This document shows positions 22,294 to 32,712 of a DNA stretch of 64,000 bases, piece by piece. Source of the stretch: Cercospora beticola (lineage: Eukaryota; Ascomycota; Dothideomycetes; Mycosphaerellales; Mycosphaerellaceae); contig NC_088937.1 of assembly GCF_033473495.1 (NCBI RefSeq), positions 1,240,001 through 1,304,000 on the forward strand. Direction: 5' to 3'. The notes beneath the pieces are model-generated. The model was not told where the DNA came from and searched no databases. It saw nothing but the letters and a program-made list of their open reading frames with translations. A program made the translations under genes and the position numbers. Positions within the stretch are counted from its first letter, which is position 1, and each line of letters opens with the position of its first letter.

Positions 22294-23427
22294 GGTCGCT
22301 CTCGGCTTGCGCAGATGGGAAAGGAGCGCTGGTCGCAGCCAAAGGAGAGTGCAAGGCAAGTGTATGAAAGGACAGTTATCTGCTCGAAGTGATGAGCAGG
22401 CACCGCGACTTTCCAGCTACATCATGCCGATGCCGCGCCGGCGATCCACAGCGCTGGGACGCCGTGTGTGGCCTCAGGCCGTCACAGGCGAACAAGGCCG
22501 CTTGCCGCTTGCGTGGTTCCGTGGTTTCAAAGACACGAGCGAGTCGCGGGATCGGCCACCAAGTCGGGCGTTGACGACCTCATGCGTCCCATGGTCTGAC
22601 GGCGCGCTGATTGTCCTCCTTCCACGTCGCTTTCCTTCAGCGTGTCGCGTGCGCGGCAGACAGCATCGGTCGCACCGCGCCATCCTGTCCACTCTTCTGA
22701 TCGCACCTGGTTTCGCCAGATTTACGACCCGGCACACGTTGATGGATTCGCGATGGAAGAGCAACAACCTCCAGCAACACGCGCCTGCTGACTCCGATTC
22801 ACGACTACCCATTGGTCTCGGCCGCACCTGTCTTGATTATCAGAGGTATGTGCCTCGTTACCCTTGCAGTCTTTGTGTTCAGAAGTCGGGCCCGGCCTTT
22901 CGTTGTCGACGAGCTCTCGCGTGTTTTCAACCATGAAATATGTCTTAGTCGCACGTGGATCTTTGTGCAATCGAGCAAAACTCTTTCGCTGAAGGTGGAA
23001 ATTCCGTTCAAGTCCAAGTCCTGATTCTGAGCATTGCAGAAGCGCCAACACTTCCTTCTCTATCTGGACGCATTGTGGAGGACCTATTACCAGATCGAGC
23101 GAGAACTTGGTGAACTCTTACTTTTGACCTCTGCCCGGGACGGAAAGCCTTTGGAGCGATACACTGGTGTAGCTGAAATTCCTCCTGAAGACCAAACTTT
23201 GACGAATTACTCTGTACAGCGCGACGTGCAAGTCAGGCCCGGCGATCGGAAAGGTGGCGCAGAATTATCAACAAGTCCTGTCATTCTATTTAGTGCGATA
23301 CCGGATATCGTATGTCCAGTAAGCCTTATCGCAGGGAATCGAGGAGCTCTCGCGCCGGCCACAGTTCACATCGTTTGGCTGCCTTGGGCAAGAGCATCGT
23401 CACCGTACCATCGCTTTGGGTGATGGT
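22294..23427. other. Divergent intergenic region (UBX gene / PAN3)
   Basis: 1.1 kb that must contain the promoters of both flanking genes. Open frames are present on both strands (plus 22812-23024; plus 23034-23423, which opens with TTG), but none can be tied to a recognised product. Confidence 0.4.
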
Positions 23428-25650
23428 ATGGCAAACGTAACATCCCGTGTCGGCGACTCGAGGCGTTCTAACAGACATGAGAATCGTCCTCCGGGACAGT
23501 CGCAGCTTTGTCGAAACGGACCGGGTTGCAGAAAGAGGGAAGAAGGTCTGTGCATCACATCACAGGTAGAAACACAACCTCTTACCGAAATGCAGGCACC
23601 TGCTACTACAGTCACGATTATTCCGATTCTATGTCGCCCAATGGCTCCAGCAATACGTCAGTCCATTTTGCCCAGCTTCTGAGCCTCCTCATTGACAGAC
23701 TCCAGGTCCAACAGGGCGCTCAATGTTCAATCACCGGCATTTACACCCACACTCGCTCACGCTAGACCGGCGAAACCAATAGGCATATCCCCCAAGGCAG
23801 CAGCCGCTGCTACGTTCACTCCGCGAGGTGCAGGTAAAAGACCACGAGGACCTGAGCATCATAGACGAGGCTCATTTCTAACAGGGTCTTCGACTCCTGT
23901 TGCACCCGCTCATGGCAAGCATCCATCAGCGGAATTTGTGCCGCAGCAATCCTTTCAGCAGGTGTCGCCGATGATTGAATTCGTGCCTGGGCAGCAGTTC
24001 GTGCCTGCATCCAACGTAAGTGCGCTGCATCACCCATCTTTCGCGGGCCTAACACGAGTCCAGATTGATGCGCAAGCGCAAGTGACGCATCAGTACAATC
24101 CGTACAGCGACAATGTCTTCGCGCCACAGAATCTGAGTGGCCTAGATGGTTCACATGTCCAGCTCAACCCATATGCACAGCAGCCCGGAACAGCTGGCGT
24201 ACAGACTTATTATCACAATTCCGCGGACTTGTCTTACCCACTTCATTACCACCTCTATGCACCTTTTGGTCCACGGCGAGAGAACATGGCGGCATACCAG
24301 CGCAGCACCACCGACTTCTTCATCCCGGATGATCTGAGGGAAGACCTTCAGAGGAAGTCGGAGATGACTTTGCAGACGTTTGCTAATAGCACGCTTCCAC
24401 AAAGTGTCGAGCACTTTCATTCACTTGTTGCGCTCAACGTCGGAAACTCTAAGAGCCCGTCCACATTCGGATATCCGAGCTCAGTATACAAGGCTACGTC
24501 CAGCAATGATGGGCATACATATGCGCTTCGACGCATCGCAGGATTCCGTCTCCACAGTGAAGCTCAAGTGCGACCCATCAATGCGTGGAAGCGGATGAGC
24601 AATGCCAGCCTGGTCACTGTGATTGATGCATTCACGGGAAGGTGGTTTGGCGATAGTTCTCTCATTATCGTCACTGACTACCATCCACGCTCCCAAAGCC
24701 TGGCGGAGAAACACTTTGGCTCTCAAAGACACGCAAACAAGCACAACGGGCAAGTCATGCCCGAGAACGAACTCTGGGGATACATCGTTCAGCTTGCAAG
24801 CGCTTTACGGACCATTCATGGCGCGGGTCAAGCAGCGCAGACTGTTATGGCGTCCAAGGTCCTCCTCACGTCGAAAAACCGAATACGGTTGAACGGATGC
24901 GGCGTCTTTGATATAATACAATACGAGAACAAGCCATCCATGCTCGAGCTGCAACGAGGAGATCTCCAAGATCTTGGAAAACTTATTCTAGGCATTGCTA
25001 CTCGGAATCAAGTGGCCCATCAGAATGTTCAGAAGGCGCTTGACTTAGTCGGCCGGTCTTACTCGGAACGGTTCAGGTCATGCGTCGCTTGGCTGCTTGC
25101 GCCTCCCCCTATACAACAGGATTCCGAGCCAGGAGCTATCGCCACGCAGAATGTCGATTACAGCGCCAACGCCTTGCTTGTCAATATTGCCGACAAGATC
25201 ATGGGGGTATACGACAGTGCGCTGCACTACGAAGATGAACTCACTTCGCAACTCGTTCGGGAGCTAGAAAATGGCCGTGTCGTTCGGCTCCTGACCAAGC
25301 TTGCCGTTATTTTGGAGCGACCAGATATCAGTCTCACAAGCAACGCTCGTGGGAACCCAGCGCTTTTGAACCAACCATCAGCTTCTTGGTCGGAGACTGG
25401 TGAGCGATACTACTTGAAGTTGTTCCGGGACTACGTTTTCCATCAGGTCGACGCGGAAGGAAGACCAGTGTTGGACCTCGGACATATGTTGACCTGTCTG
25501 AACAAAGTTGATGCCGGGATCGACGAGAAGATTCAGCTTGTCAGTCGGGACGAAGAGAGCGTGTTTGTTGTAAGCTACAAGGAGGTGAAACGAGGGATAG
25601 AGAATGCTTGGATGGAGCTATTGAAGGCTTCAAATCCGGCGAGACGGTAG
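23428..25650 (+). CDS. PAN3: PAN2-PAN3 deadenylase subunit PAN3
   Basis: Regulatory subunit of the poly(A) nuclease that starts mRNA deadenylation; it binds PABP and positions Pan2. The body is certain: PAM2-like segment ALNVQSPAFTPT, a Pro/Gln-rich linker, a pseudokinase domain from about STFGYPSSVYKATSSNDGHT to FRSCVAWLLAPP, then coiled coil and C-terminal knob (LGHMLTCLNKVDAGIDEKI). The 5' end is uncertain. My best model is exons 23428-23509, 23566-23656 and 23706-25650 (705 residues), which joins MANVTSRVGDSRRSN..QSQLC to RNTTSYRNAGTCYYSHD and to the body. It uses weak donors (GTCGAA, GTCAGT). In this model the N-terminal zinc finger lacks one expected Cys. Confidence 0.88.
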
Positions 25651-26131
25651 TACTGGACATATGCATTGATCCCAGTGTATTGACGCTGGAGCGAAGGGAG
25701 CTGCACAGAGATGTCGAGATATTGGGAAGCATTAACATCGCTGTTGGGTAGCCAGCAACGCAAGTAGAACAGATCGAGATGAATGCAAAAACACGAGTAA
25801 AATAAAATGTATACACTCGCGCAGCACAAGTCGTCTTCAACGACATTTGCGAACATCGTCATTGGTCCGGGCAACTTGACCTTGGAGAGACTGAAGGAGT
25901 AGTTTCGACCGATATGACCTTTTCAAACGCCGACATGTGTCGGCTCGGCTATTCGGGTTATCATTCGCCGATGCAGCCTGCATCAACATTGGTGGCACCA
26001 AAATGGTGGGAGAAGGCCATCAAAGCACATGCCCATGATATGCGCGTGGGCCCCAATCGTCAGTAAGAACAACTTCCTTTCCCTACCCATCTCCTTGTCT
26101 GCAATTTCTCCTAGCCCTCCAAACCTCGCAC
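25651..26131. other. Intergenic, no gene seen
   Basis: 3' flank of PAN3 and promoter of the FMN dehydrogenase, with AT-rich patches near 25790-25810. No supported gene. Confidence 0.5.
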
Positions 26132-27688
26132 ATGGTCACGGCCCTCGCGACAGCCATGGCAAGAACGTTTTCCTTTGACGAGGTACAGCAGCACAAGACG
26201 AAGGACTCGTGCTGGGTTGTCTTGTATGGCAATGTCTACGATGTCACCTCCTTCTTGCCAGAGCACCCGGGTGGCAGCAAGATTATTCTCCAGCTTGCTG
26301 GATCCGATGCTACAGAAGAGTACGATCCCATTCATCCTCCAGGCACGTTAGAAGACAGCCTGCCCGAGTCCGCCAAGTTGGGTCAGATAGATCCCAGCAC
26401 TCTGCCAGCCGTGGAGAAGAGCCCGGTTGAGACTGGAGAGACAAAGAAGGAAGAGATCATGAGCATAGAGGAATGCCTGAATCTGGACGACATTGAGGCG
26501 GTGGCTACACAGAAAATCAACCACAAAGCATGGGCATACTACTATTCTGCTGGCGATGACCTCGTGTCCAAGTCATTGAACAACACAGTATATCGCAACA
26601 TTTTGCTGCGGCCGCGAGTCTTCGTGGACTGCACCAACTGCGACACATCAACCACCATCCTTGGCCACAAAGTCGATGTCCCATTCTTCGTCTCTCCTGC
26701 TGCAATGGCTCGACTGGGACATCCAGACGGCGAACACGGTATCGCTAGAGCTGCCAACAAATTCGGAGCACTTCAGATCATCTCCAACAACGCATCACAA
26801 ACACCAGAGCAAATTCTCGAAGGAGCACCAGAGGATCAGATCTTTGGCTGGCAATTATATGTCCAGAACGAGAGGAAGAAGAGCGAGGACATGCTGAAAC
26901 GGATACACAAACTACCACAGATCAAGTTCGTGTGTCTGACATTGGATGCACCAGTACCTGGAAAGCGAGAGCACGATGAGAGGGGCAAGAACGTCGGCTC
27001 GAACCTGCCAGTTCGGTCAAGTGTTCAGCAAGGTTCTGCTAGCAAAACCACATCGAAAGAGGACGAGGTACAATCTGATGCCGAGGGCATCAAACTCGCA
27101 GATAAAGGCGGTGTGGGCAAGGCTCTCTTCGCAGGTACAGCACCCGATTTAACCTGGAAAACTACATTGCCTTGGCTGCGTCAACACACACATCTTCCGA
27201 TCGTGCTCAAGGGACTGCAAACACACGAAGATGCCTATCTGGCGTCCTTGCACACTCCTCAGATCAAGGGTATCATTCTGTCAAATCACGGCGGAAGAGC
27301 TGTCGATACTGCTCCACCCGCCATTCACACATTGCTCGAGATCCGAAAATACTGTCCCGAGGTGCTCGACAAGCTGGAAGTCTATGTTGATGGCGGAATC
27401 AAGCGAGGAACAGACATCGTGAAGGCGCTCGCGCTCGGTGCAAAAGCTGTGGGTCTTGGACGTGCGCCATTGTTTGGCTTGGGAGCTGGTGGTGCGGCGG
27501 GTGTCGAGCGCGTTCTGGAGATCCTGAAAGCTGAAGTGGAGACTGCGATGAGGCTGTTGGGAGCTGAGAAGGTCAGTGATTTGGGAGTGCAACACGTTAA
27601 TGCGAGGGCTGTGGAACGGGACATTTATGATGGCGCTGCTGGGCTGGAAAGCTTGCACCGGGAATATGCTGTTAAGAGCAAGTTGTAA
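26132..27688 (+). CDS. Cytochrome b2-like FMN-dependent (L-lactate) dehydrogenase
   Basis: Flavocytochrome b2 type 2-hydroxyacid dehydrogenase, which oxidises L-lactate or a related hydroxy acid. It is a single exon of 518 residues. The N-terminal cytochrome b5 domain (about 11-90) has heme ligands His45 in HPGG and His68 in the IHPP context. The FMN-binding barrel follows, with the family's catalytic residues in place: Tyr136-138 region (AWAYYYSAG), Tyr243 (WQLYVQ), Asp272 (LTLDAP), Lys360, His386 and Arg389 (SNHGGRAVD). A loop rich in Ser/Lys/Glu (296-330) matches the protease-sensitive loop of yeast cyt b2. No mitochondrial presequence is visible, so it may be cytosolic; a second Met at 26156 is an alternative start. 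Confidence 0.9.
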   Translation: MVTALATAMARTFSFDEVQQHKTKDSCWVVLYGNVYDVTSFLPEHPGGSKIILQLAGSDATEEYDPIHPPGTLEDSLPESAKLGQIDPSTLPAVEKSPVETGETKKEEIMSIEECLNLDDIEAVATQKINHKAWAYYYSAGDDLVSKSLNNTVYRNILLRPRVFVDCTNCDTSTTILGHKVDVPFFVSPAAMARLGHPDGEHGIARAANKFGALQIISNNASQTPEQILEGAPEDQIFGWQLYVQNERKKSEDMLKRIHKLPQIKFVCLTLDAPVPGKREHDERGKNVGSNLPVRSSVQQGSASKTTSKEDEVQSDAEGIKLADKGGVGKALFAGTAPDLTWKTTLPWLRQHTHLPIVLKGLQTHEDAYLASLHTPQIKGIILSNHGGRAVDTAPPAIHTLLEIRKYCPEVLDKLEVYVDGGIKRGTDIVKALALGAKAVGLGRAPLFGLGAGGAAGVERVLEILKAEVETAMRLLGAEKVSDLGVQHVNARAVERDIYDGAAGLESLHREYAVKSKL

Positions 27689-28125
27689 TAGAGCGCGGTG
27701 ATTTTAACACCAGGCATGTACATCTCTATGCGGCTTCGTCCGCTACATATCTCTCCCATAGGCATTAGCGTTGAGTTGTCCATACCTGTCAAAAGTTGCT
27801 GGGTAGTAGTAAACGGGTCAGCACCTAGTTTATTGTACGAAGTGCGGCGGAAAGTTTCTCCCAGGCAGCACCCAATACGAGCACAGTGTTGCAGACCAGG
27901 AATCATTGGCAAAGTTGTATCAGTCATTATCCGTAGTCTTCCACATCGTATCTTTCAGCATAGCATGACAAGAGCCGTTACCTGAAAAACGCCTGGAACT
28001 CCTTTCGCTGCGCTCGGAGCCAGTCCACAGGCCACGCGTCCATGCTTCATCCAAAATCGCCCGACCAAGACCTGCTGCATCATCCCTACTATGTATAATC
28101 GGGTATCGAAAGTGGAATGTGCTGT
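27689..28125. other. Convergent intergenic region
   Basis: Between the FMN dehydrogenase stop and the RAB11 stop on the opposite strand. No gene seen; both 3' UTRs are expected here. Confidence 0.5.
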
Positions 28126-28941
28126 TTAACAGCATTGGCCCTTCTTGGCATCTCCTCCTGGAGGGTTGCTTGACGATAGAGGTATCGATGTGCCCTGGCC
28201 TGGAGCGCCCGCACTTCCGGCGTCGTTGTCGAGTGCCTTTGACGACACAATCCCTGCTTACTGTCAGCATTGCCACATACTCGAGCAGGAGCATTTGTGA
28301 ACAACTCACGGTAGATCTCAGTCAATTCTTGCTGGAAGGCGAGCTCGACGTTGCTTGCGTCAAGTGCAGACGTCTCGATGAATGACAGTCCATTCTCTGC
28401 GGCGAAGGCCTTCGCATCGTCGGTAGGCACTGCACGGAGATGCCTCAAATCGCTCTTGTTACCCACCAACATGATCACAATGTTGCTGTATGGCGGTCAG
28501 CCTCGCTCTCAACCTTTACAGCGTCTCTCTGCTTCACTCACGTATCGGCATGGTCTCTCAGCTCTTTCAGCCATCGCGTGACATTGTCGAATGTCTGGCT
28601 CTTTGTGAGGTCGTAACAGAGGAGGGCACCGACAGCTCCACGGTAGTATGCTGAAGTAATAGCGCGATAACGCTCCTGACCGGCAGTATCCCAGATCTGG
28701 GCCTTGATGGTCTTGTTGTCGACTTGGATGCTGCGGGTAGCGAACTCGACGCCGATGGTGGACTTGCTGTCGAGGTTGAATTCGTTGCGGGTGAATCGCG
28801 AAAGCAAGTTGGACTTTCCAACACCGCTGTCGCCTATGAGCACCACCTTGAAGAGGAACTGTGAGGGAGAGCGTTAGCTTGTTGCCGTAGCAGCAGTATC
28901 AATTCGAGAGATCTGCGCACATCGTATTCGTCGTTGGCCAT
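28126..28941 (-). CDS. YPT31: Rab11/Ypt31-type small GTPase
   Basis: Rab GTPase of late Golgi and recycling-endosome traffic, important for exocytosis at hyphal tips. Exons are 28941-28921, 28858-28542, 28485-28310 and 28253-28126, giving 213 residues. Exon 1 encodes only MANDEYD. The nucleotide motifs are complete: GDSGVGKS (16-23), switch I with [22 protein letters not shown] and ETSAL. The two C-terminal Cys (GQCC) are the geranylgeranylation site. The switch regions match Rab11 rather than Rab8 or Rab1. Introns are 56-62 bp, and all junctions restore family-conserved sequence. It is divergent from SSL1. Confidence 0.95.
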
Positions 28942-29514
28942 TGTCGCAGTGGTTGCTGTCTACTCGTCTCTGGCGGTGGAGGGGGGCAAGGCGGGGACGT
29001 TCGTGCGTGCGAAAGCGCCGATTTTCGTGCAGCGGCGGCGGAGTGTCGTCCAAGGGCGGTGGTAGTCGACAGCGATGTATGCAGCGCGGGGGCCTTGATG
29101 TGTGCGGTGAATGCGTCGGTGTATCGCAAACAGCTCAAGTTGTCATGACCAGATTGCGGCCACTCCTTTGTCGCTTCAAGACCCTTGCAAGTTGCAAGCG
29201 CATGCTGGAGTGCCAAGACCGCAGCCACGTGAAGCCGCTCCCATTAGCACACCAGTCTGAGATTGGACGTGCTGTGCTCCTTCCACACCAAGTTCCAACT
29301 TTATCTCCTGGACGTCAACTCACTTGGCCGCTTCCGGACAATACAGATCCTGGGAACCCATCCACCGCAAGACTCACGACACCGCTGGCAGTTCTGCGCG
29401 CTAGCAACGCGTGACACCAGTCCGCAACGCGAACATGATATAGGCTGAAGAAACGCCACCTGCCGCCTGTGCAGAACCTCAATTGCAGTCTTTCCATCAC
29501 CTAGCTGGGTCAAC
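28942..29514. promoter_or_regulatory. Divergent promoter region (RAB11 / SSL1)
   Basis: 573 bp between two divergently transcribed housekeeping genes. The left part next to RAB11 is GC-rich with G-rich runs (28975-29065). No gene is supported. Confidence 0.5.
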
Positions 29515-30925
29515 ATGGCTGACTCGGACCACGAGTACGATGAGGACGATGAGATCCATACAAATGGCAGGTCCATGGCATCACGTCCCAAGCCCCGAGC
29601 GCTGGCAAGATGGGAAGAAGGCGCCACTGGAACAGGTGACATCCGCCAAGGCGCAGATGGAAACCTCCTGGAAATGCTGGGTGGTGCAGAGGAGGCTGCA
29701 AAGCGGAAGAGGTATGTTGGGAGCAGTCGTCGCTTCAGATTTCATGTATTGATCAATATGTAGGCTCGTCAAAGACACCACTCCCTTGCAGCGAGGCATC
29801 ATCCGACACACGATCCTTATCATTGACCTGTCGTTAGCCATGGCTGAGAAGGATCTGCGCCCTACACGATTGCTTCTGACCTTGACCTATGTCATAGCGT
29901 TCATTCGTGAGTACTTCGAACAGAACCCCATCTCACAGCTTGGAATACTAGGAATGCGTGATGGGCTGGCAATACGAGTCAGCGACATGTCCGGCAACCC
30001 GAATGACCACATTACTGCGGTCAAAGGCCTACGAAGCACAGATCCAAAAGGCAATCCATCGCTACAAAATGCGCTAGAGATGGCACGAGCAGCACTGTAT
30101 CACACGCCGTCCCACGGCACACGCGAAGTTGCCATCATCCTTGGAGCATTGCACAGCTCGGACCCTGGAGACATTCACGACACGATCAAGGCCTGTATCA
30201 AGGACAAGATCAGAGTCAATATCATTGGCTTGGCGGCACAGATGTTCATATGCGCCGAGATCTGTCGAAAGACAAATCAAGGCGATACGAACTGCTACAA
30301 TGTCGCAGTGGACGAGGTTCACTATCGAGAGCTTCTAATGGGAATCACAACGCCCCCGGTTGTGCGGGCCACCGATGTCGAGGCACAGAAGCGGAACCAA
30401 GCGGCCTTGCTCATGATGGGCTTCCCCTCGCGGATGGTGGAGGAAAGAGCCACTCTCTGTGCGTGCCACGGAAATCTCACCAGAGGAGGCTACCTCTGCA
30501 GTAGATGCAAGGCGAAGGTCTGCAGTTTGCCTGCCACGTGCCCGACGTGTGAGCTCACTCTCATTCTCTCGACTCACTTGGCCAGATCCTACCATCACTT
30601 ATTCCCCCTGCAGAACTGGGATGAGGTCTCATGGACGCGCGCACAATCGAAAGGCAGTACCCAGTGTTTTGGTTGCCAGGCGCCATTTCCGCCCGCTGCT
30701 GGCAAAGTCGATGCGGTCAACGGCTCCGGCGAAGAAGGTACGAGACAGAAACGCGCAGAAGGTGCGTCCGAGTCGTCCAGGTATGAGTGCTCGACTTGTC
30801 AGCAGCACTTCTGTATCGACTGCGATGTCTTCTGCCACGAAGTAGTCCACAATTGTCCTGGCTGTCAGAGTAGTACCCATCTACCCGGTGCACAAAACGG
30901 CGATATGGACGTAGAACCCAGTTGA
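29515..30925 (+). CDS. SSL1: TFIIH core subunit SSL1 (p44)
   Basis: Subunit of the TFIIH core that activates the XPD/Rad3 helicase in transcription initiation and nucleotide excision repair. Exons are 29515-29711 and 29764-30925, with a 52-bp intron (GTATGT..ATGTAG), giving 452 residues. The acidic N-terminus (MADSDHEYDEDDE) leads to a vWA-like domain starting at RGIIRHTILIIDLSLAM. The C-terminal half has paired Cys motifs: CACHGNLTRGGYLCSRCKAKVC, CPTC, CFGC and a C4C4 RING-like end (CSTCQQHFCIDCDVFCHE). The family core is complete. About 30 residues of low-complexity insert precede the last RING-like module. Confidence 0.95.
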
Positions 30926-31598
30926 ACAAGGCGCAGGACACCGTATCGAAAAGACTGGCCTGATCCGATCGTACATGGTCCCCAAGTAGCAGAAGAGGTC
31001 TCAAGCCTGTTACCTCAAATAACTCCACATCCTGACCAAGACCGCAGAAAAAGCTACGACGTCACGTCTTGGCACGAGGCATTGATTGCCATTGGAGAAT
31101 GGCTGATATGCAATGTGCACCGTCGGCACAGCGCGGACAGTGAGCTGTCCAGAATTAGCACATGGATAATCTTCAAGGCATGTTGTGGCCAAAGCGATCC
31201 TCAGAAAACATACCTGCTTCTGGGAAAATGGTCGCTTCCAGGCCTACCAGGTTGAGTACGCGCTAGAAATTTCGAAGCACGATCGTGGAGAGGCGCCTGT
31301 TTCGCAGAAGAAGCGGGCAGACTTCCCGCTGCTTTCATATGCGTGGCTTGCGGCGAGTCTGACGGATGGGTGAACAGAACCAGTGGGGCGCTACTAGAGT
31401 CACAAGTAATGAACACGCCATCAGGCGACTGTAGCCCCAGCATACATGTGTTTGCTCACATCAAGCTTTCCACTCATTCCCTCCGATTGCCATATGACAG
31501 GGACGGCATCAGTTCACCAAGGTCCTTCCCGCACACCATCTCCCTTCTGACAAGAGCTTCTGCCCGTAGCACACACTTCTCGCTCCATCATCGTCGCA
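30926..31598. other. Intergenic, no gene seen
   Basis: About 670 bp between two plus-strand genes. Open frames on both strands are short and unrecognised. The last 100 bp are pyrimidine-rich, consistent with the leader of the next gene. Confidence 0.5.
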
Positions 31599-32463
31599 AT
31601 GCCTGCCTTCTCCCTCCTCTCTGCGCCCAGAGCAGATGGCGCTGCAGAAACGAGCGCTCAGCCCCCTCGAGTCGCTGCTGCGCTCGTCGATTTTTCTAAG
31701 CAGACCAAAGCCAATACTTCGACCGCTGCACAGTCGAACAAACGTAAGCGCAACAGCTCCGAATCAAAACCAGCGCGGCCACCAACTCCACCCTTGACGC
31801 CCTCACCCAACGCCGAGACGTACACGTTCTCAGCAGAAACAATCCTCTCCATGCTCGACGACATCATCACAAGCGAACTGAGCTACTGGGCCCACTACAT
31901 GAGCGCGGCGGCAAACCAAACCAGCTACTCAGAAATCACATTCAACGACACCACGACCGAAATCAAAATCGCAGCACTACGCCACATACTCGAAACTCTA
32001 CCCCTGAGGTACCAAGCCCTCGCAACAGCCTACTCAGAAACGCAACTCGAGCCCATTGAAATTCCCGAGAATCTCCAGACTCTGCTTCAAAACTTAGCAG
32101 AAGACCCAACGGAGGTAGAATTGGAAGGATGGTACGATCAGAAATGGTTGCAGAGAAAGAAGTTTCGATCGGATATCATGAGTATGGACGGTGAAGTGAG
32201 GTAATTTACACTCTATTGTCCTATCTAATGAGGCCTGGAACCAACTGACTCCTTCTCACAGACGTCTCGAAGAAGCCCGCATGCAAGAACTCAAAGCCCT
32301 GATGCTCATGGTCGAAGAAATGAAACTCGCAGCGGCGGACGGGTCGGTCGACGATGAGGCTTTGACTCATTTGATTCACGCCGCGGATGAAGTGGGACTG
32401 GGTTTGGTTACGCAGAGGAAATCGAGAGCGGCGAGTGAGGAATCTTGGACGCCGGGGAAATGA
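31599..32463 (+). CDS. Hypothetical coiled-coil protein (267 aa)
   Basis: I do not recognise a family. Exons are 31599-32200 and 32262-32463, with a 61-bp intron (GTAATT, CTGAC branch, TCACAG). The junction yields EVRRLEEARMQELKALMLMVEEM, one continuous amphipathic helix, which supports the splice. The N-terminal ~75 residues are basic and Ser/Thr/Pro-rich with a NKRKR putative nuclear localisation signal. A helical region then starts at TYTFSAETILSMLDDIITSE. The composition suggests a nuclear, mostly helical structural or complex subunit; function unknown. Confidence 0.75.
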
Positions 32464-32712
32464 AGCAAAAATTCCTCGATGCGCAGTCGTTCCATTGTGC
32501 GTGACTCTGCGATTCCGATACCAAATGCAGCCACCAAATGGAAAAACGCGCTGCGATTGCCCGCATATCGCAGAGCGAGAAAGCATTCACAGCCACTCCT
32601 GGGCATACTTCTTGAAAGGAGAGAAGAGAGGCTGAGATCGGAAGAAAGTCGGGGACAGGGTATCAAATTCGTCCTTCGCTTCAATAGCGGTATCAAGTTG
32701 TCGTAAACTAGA

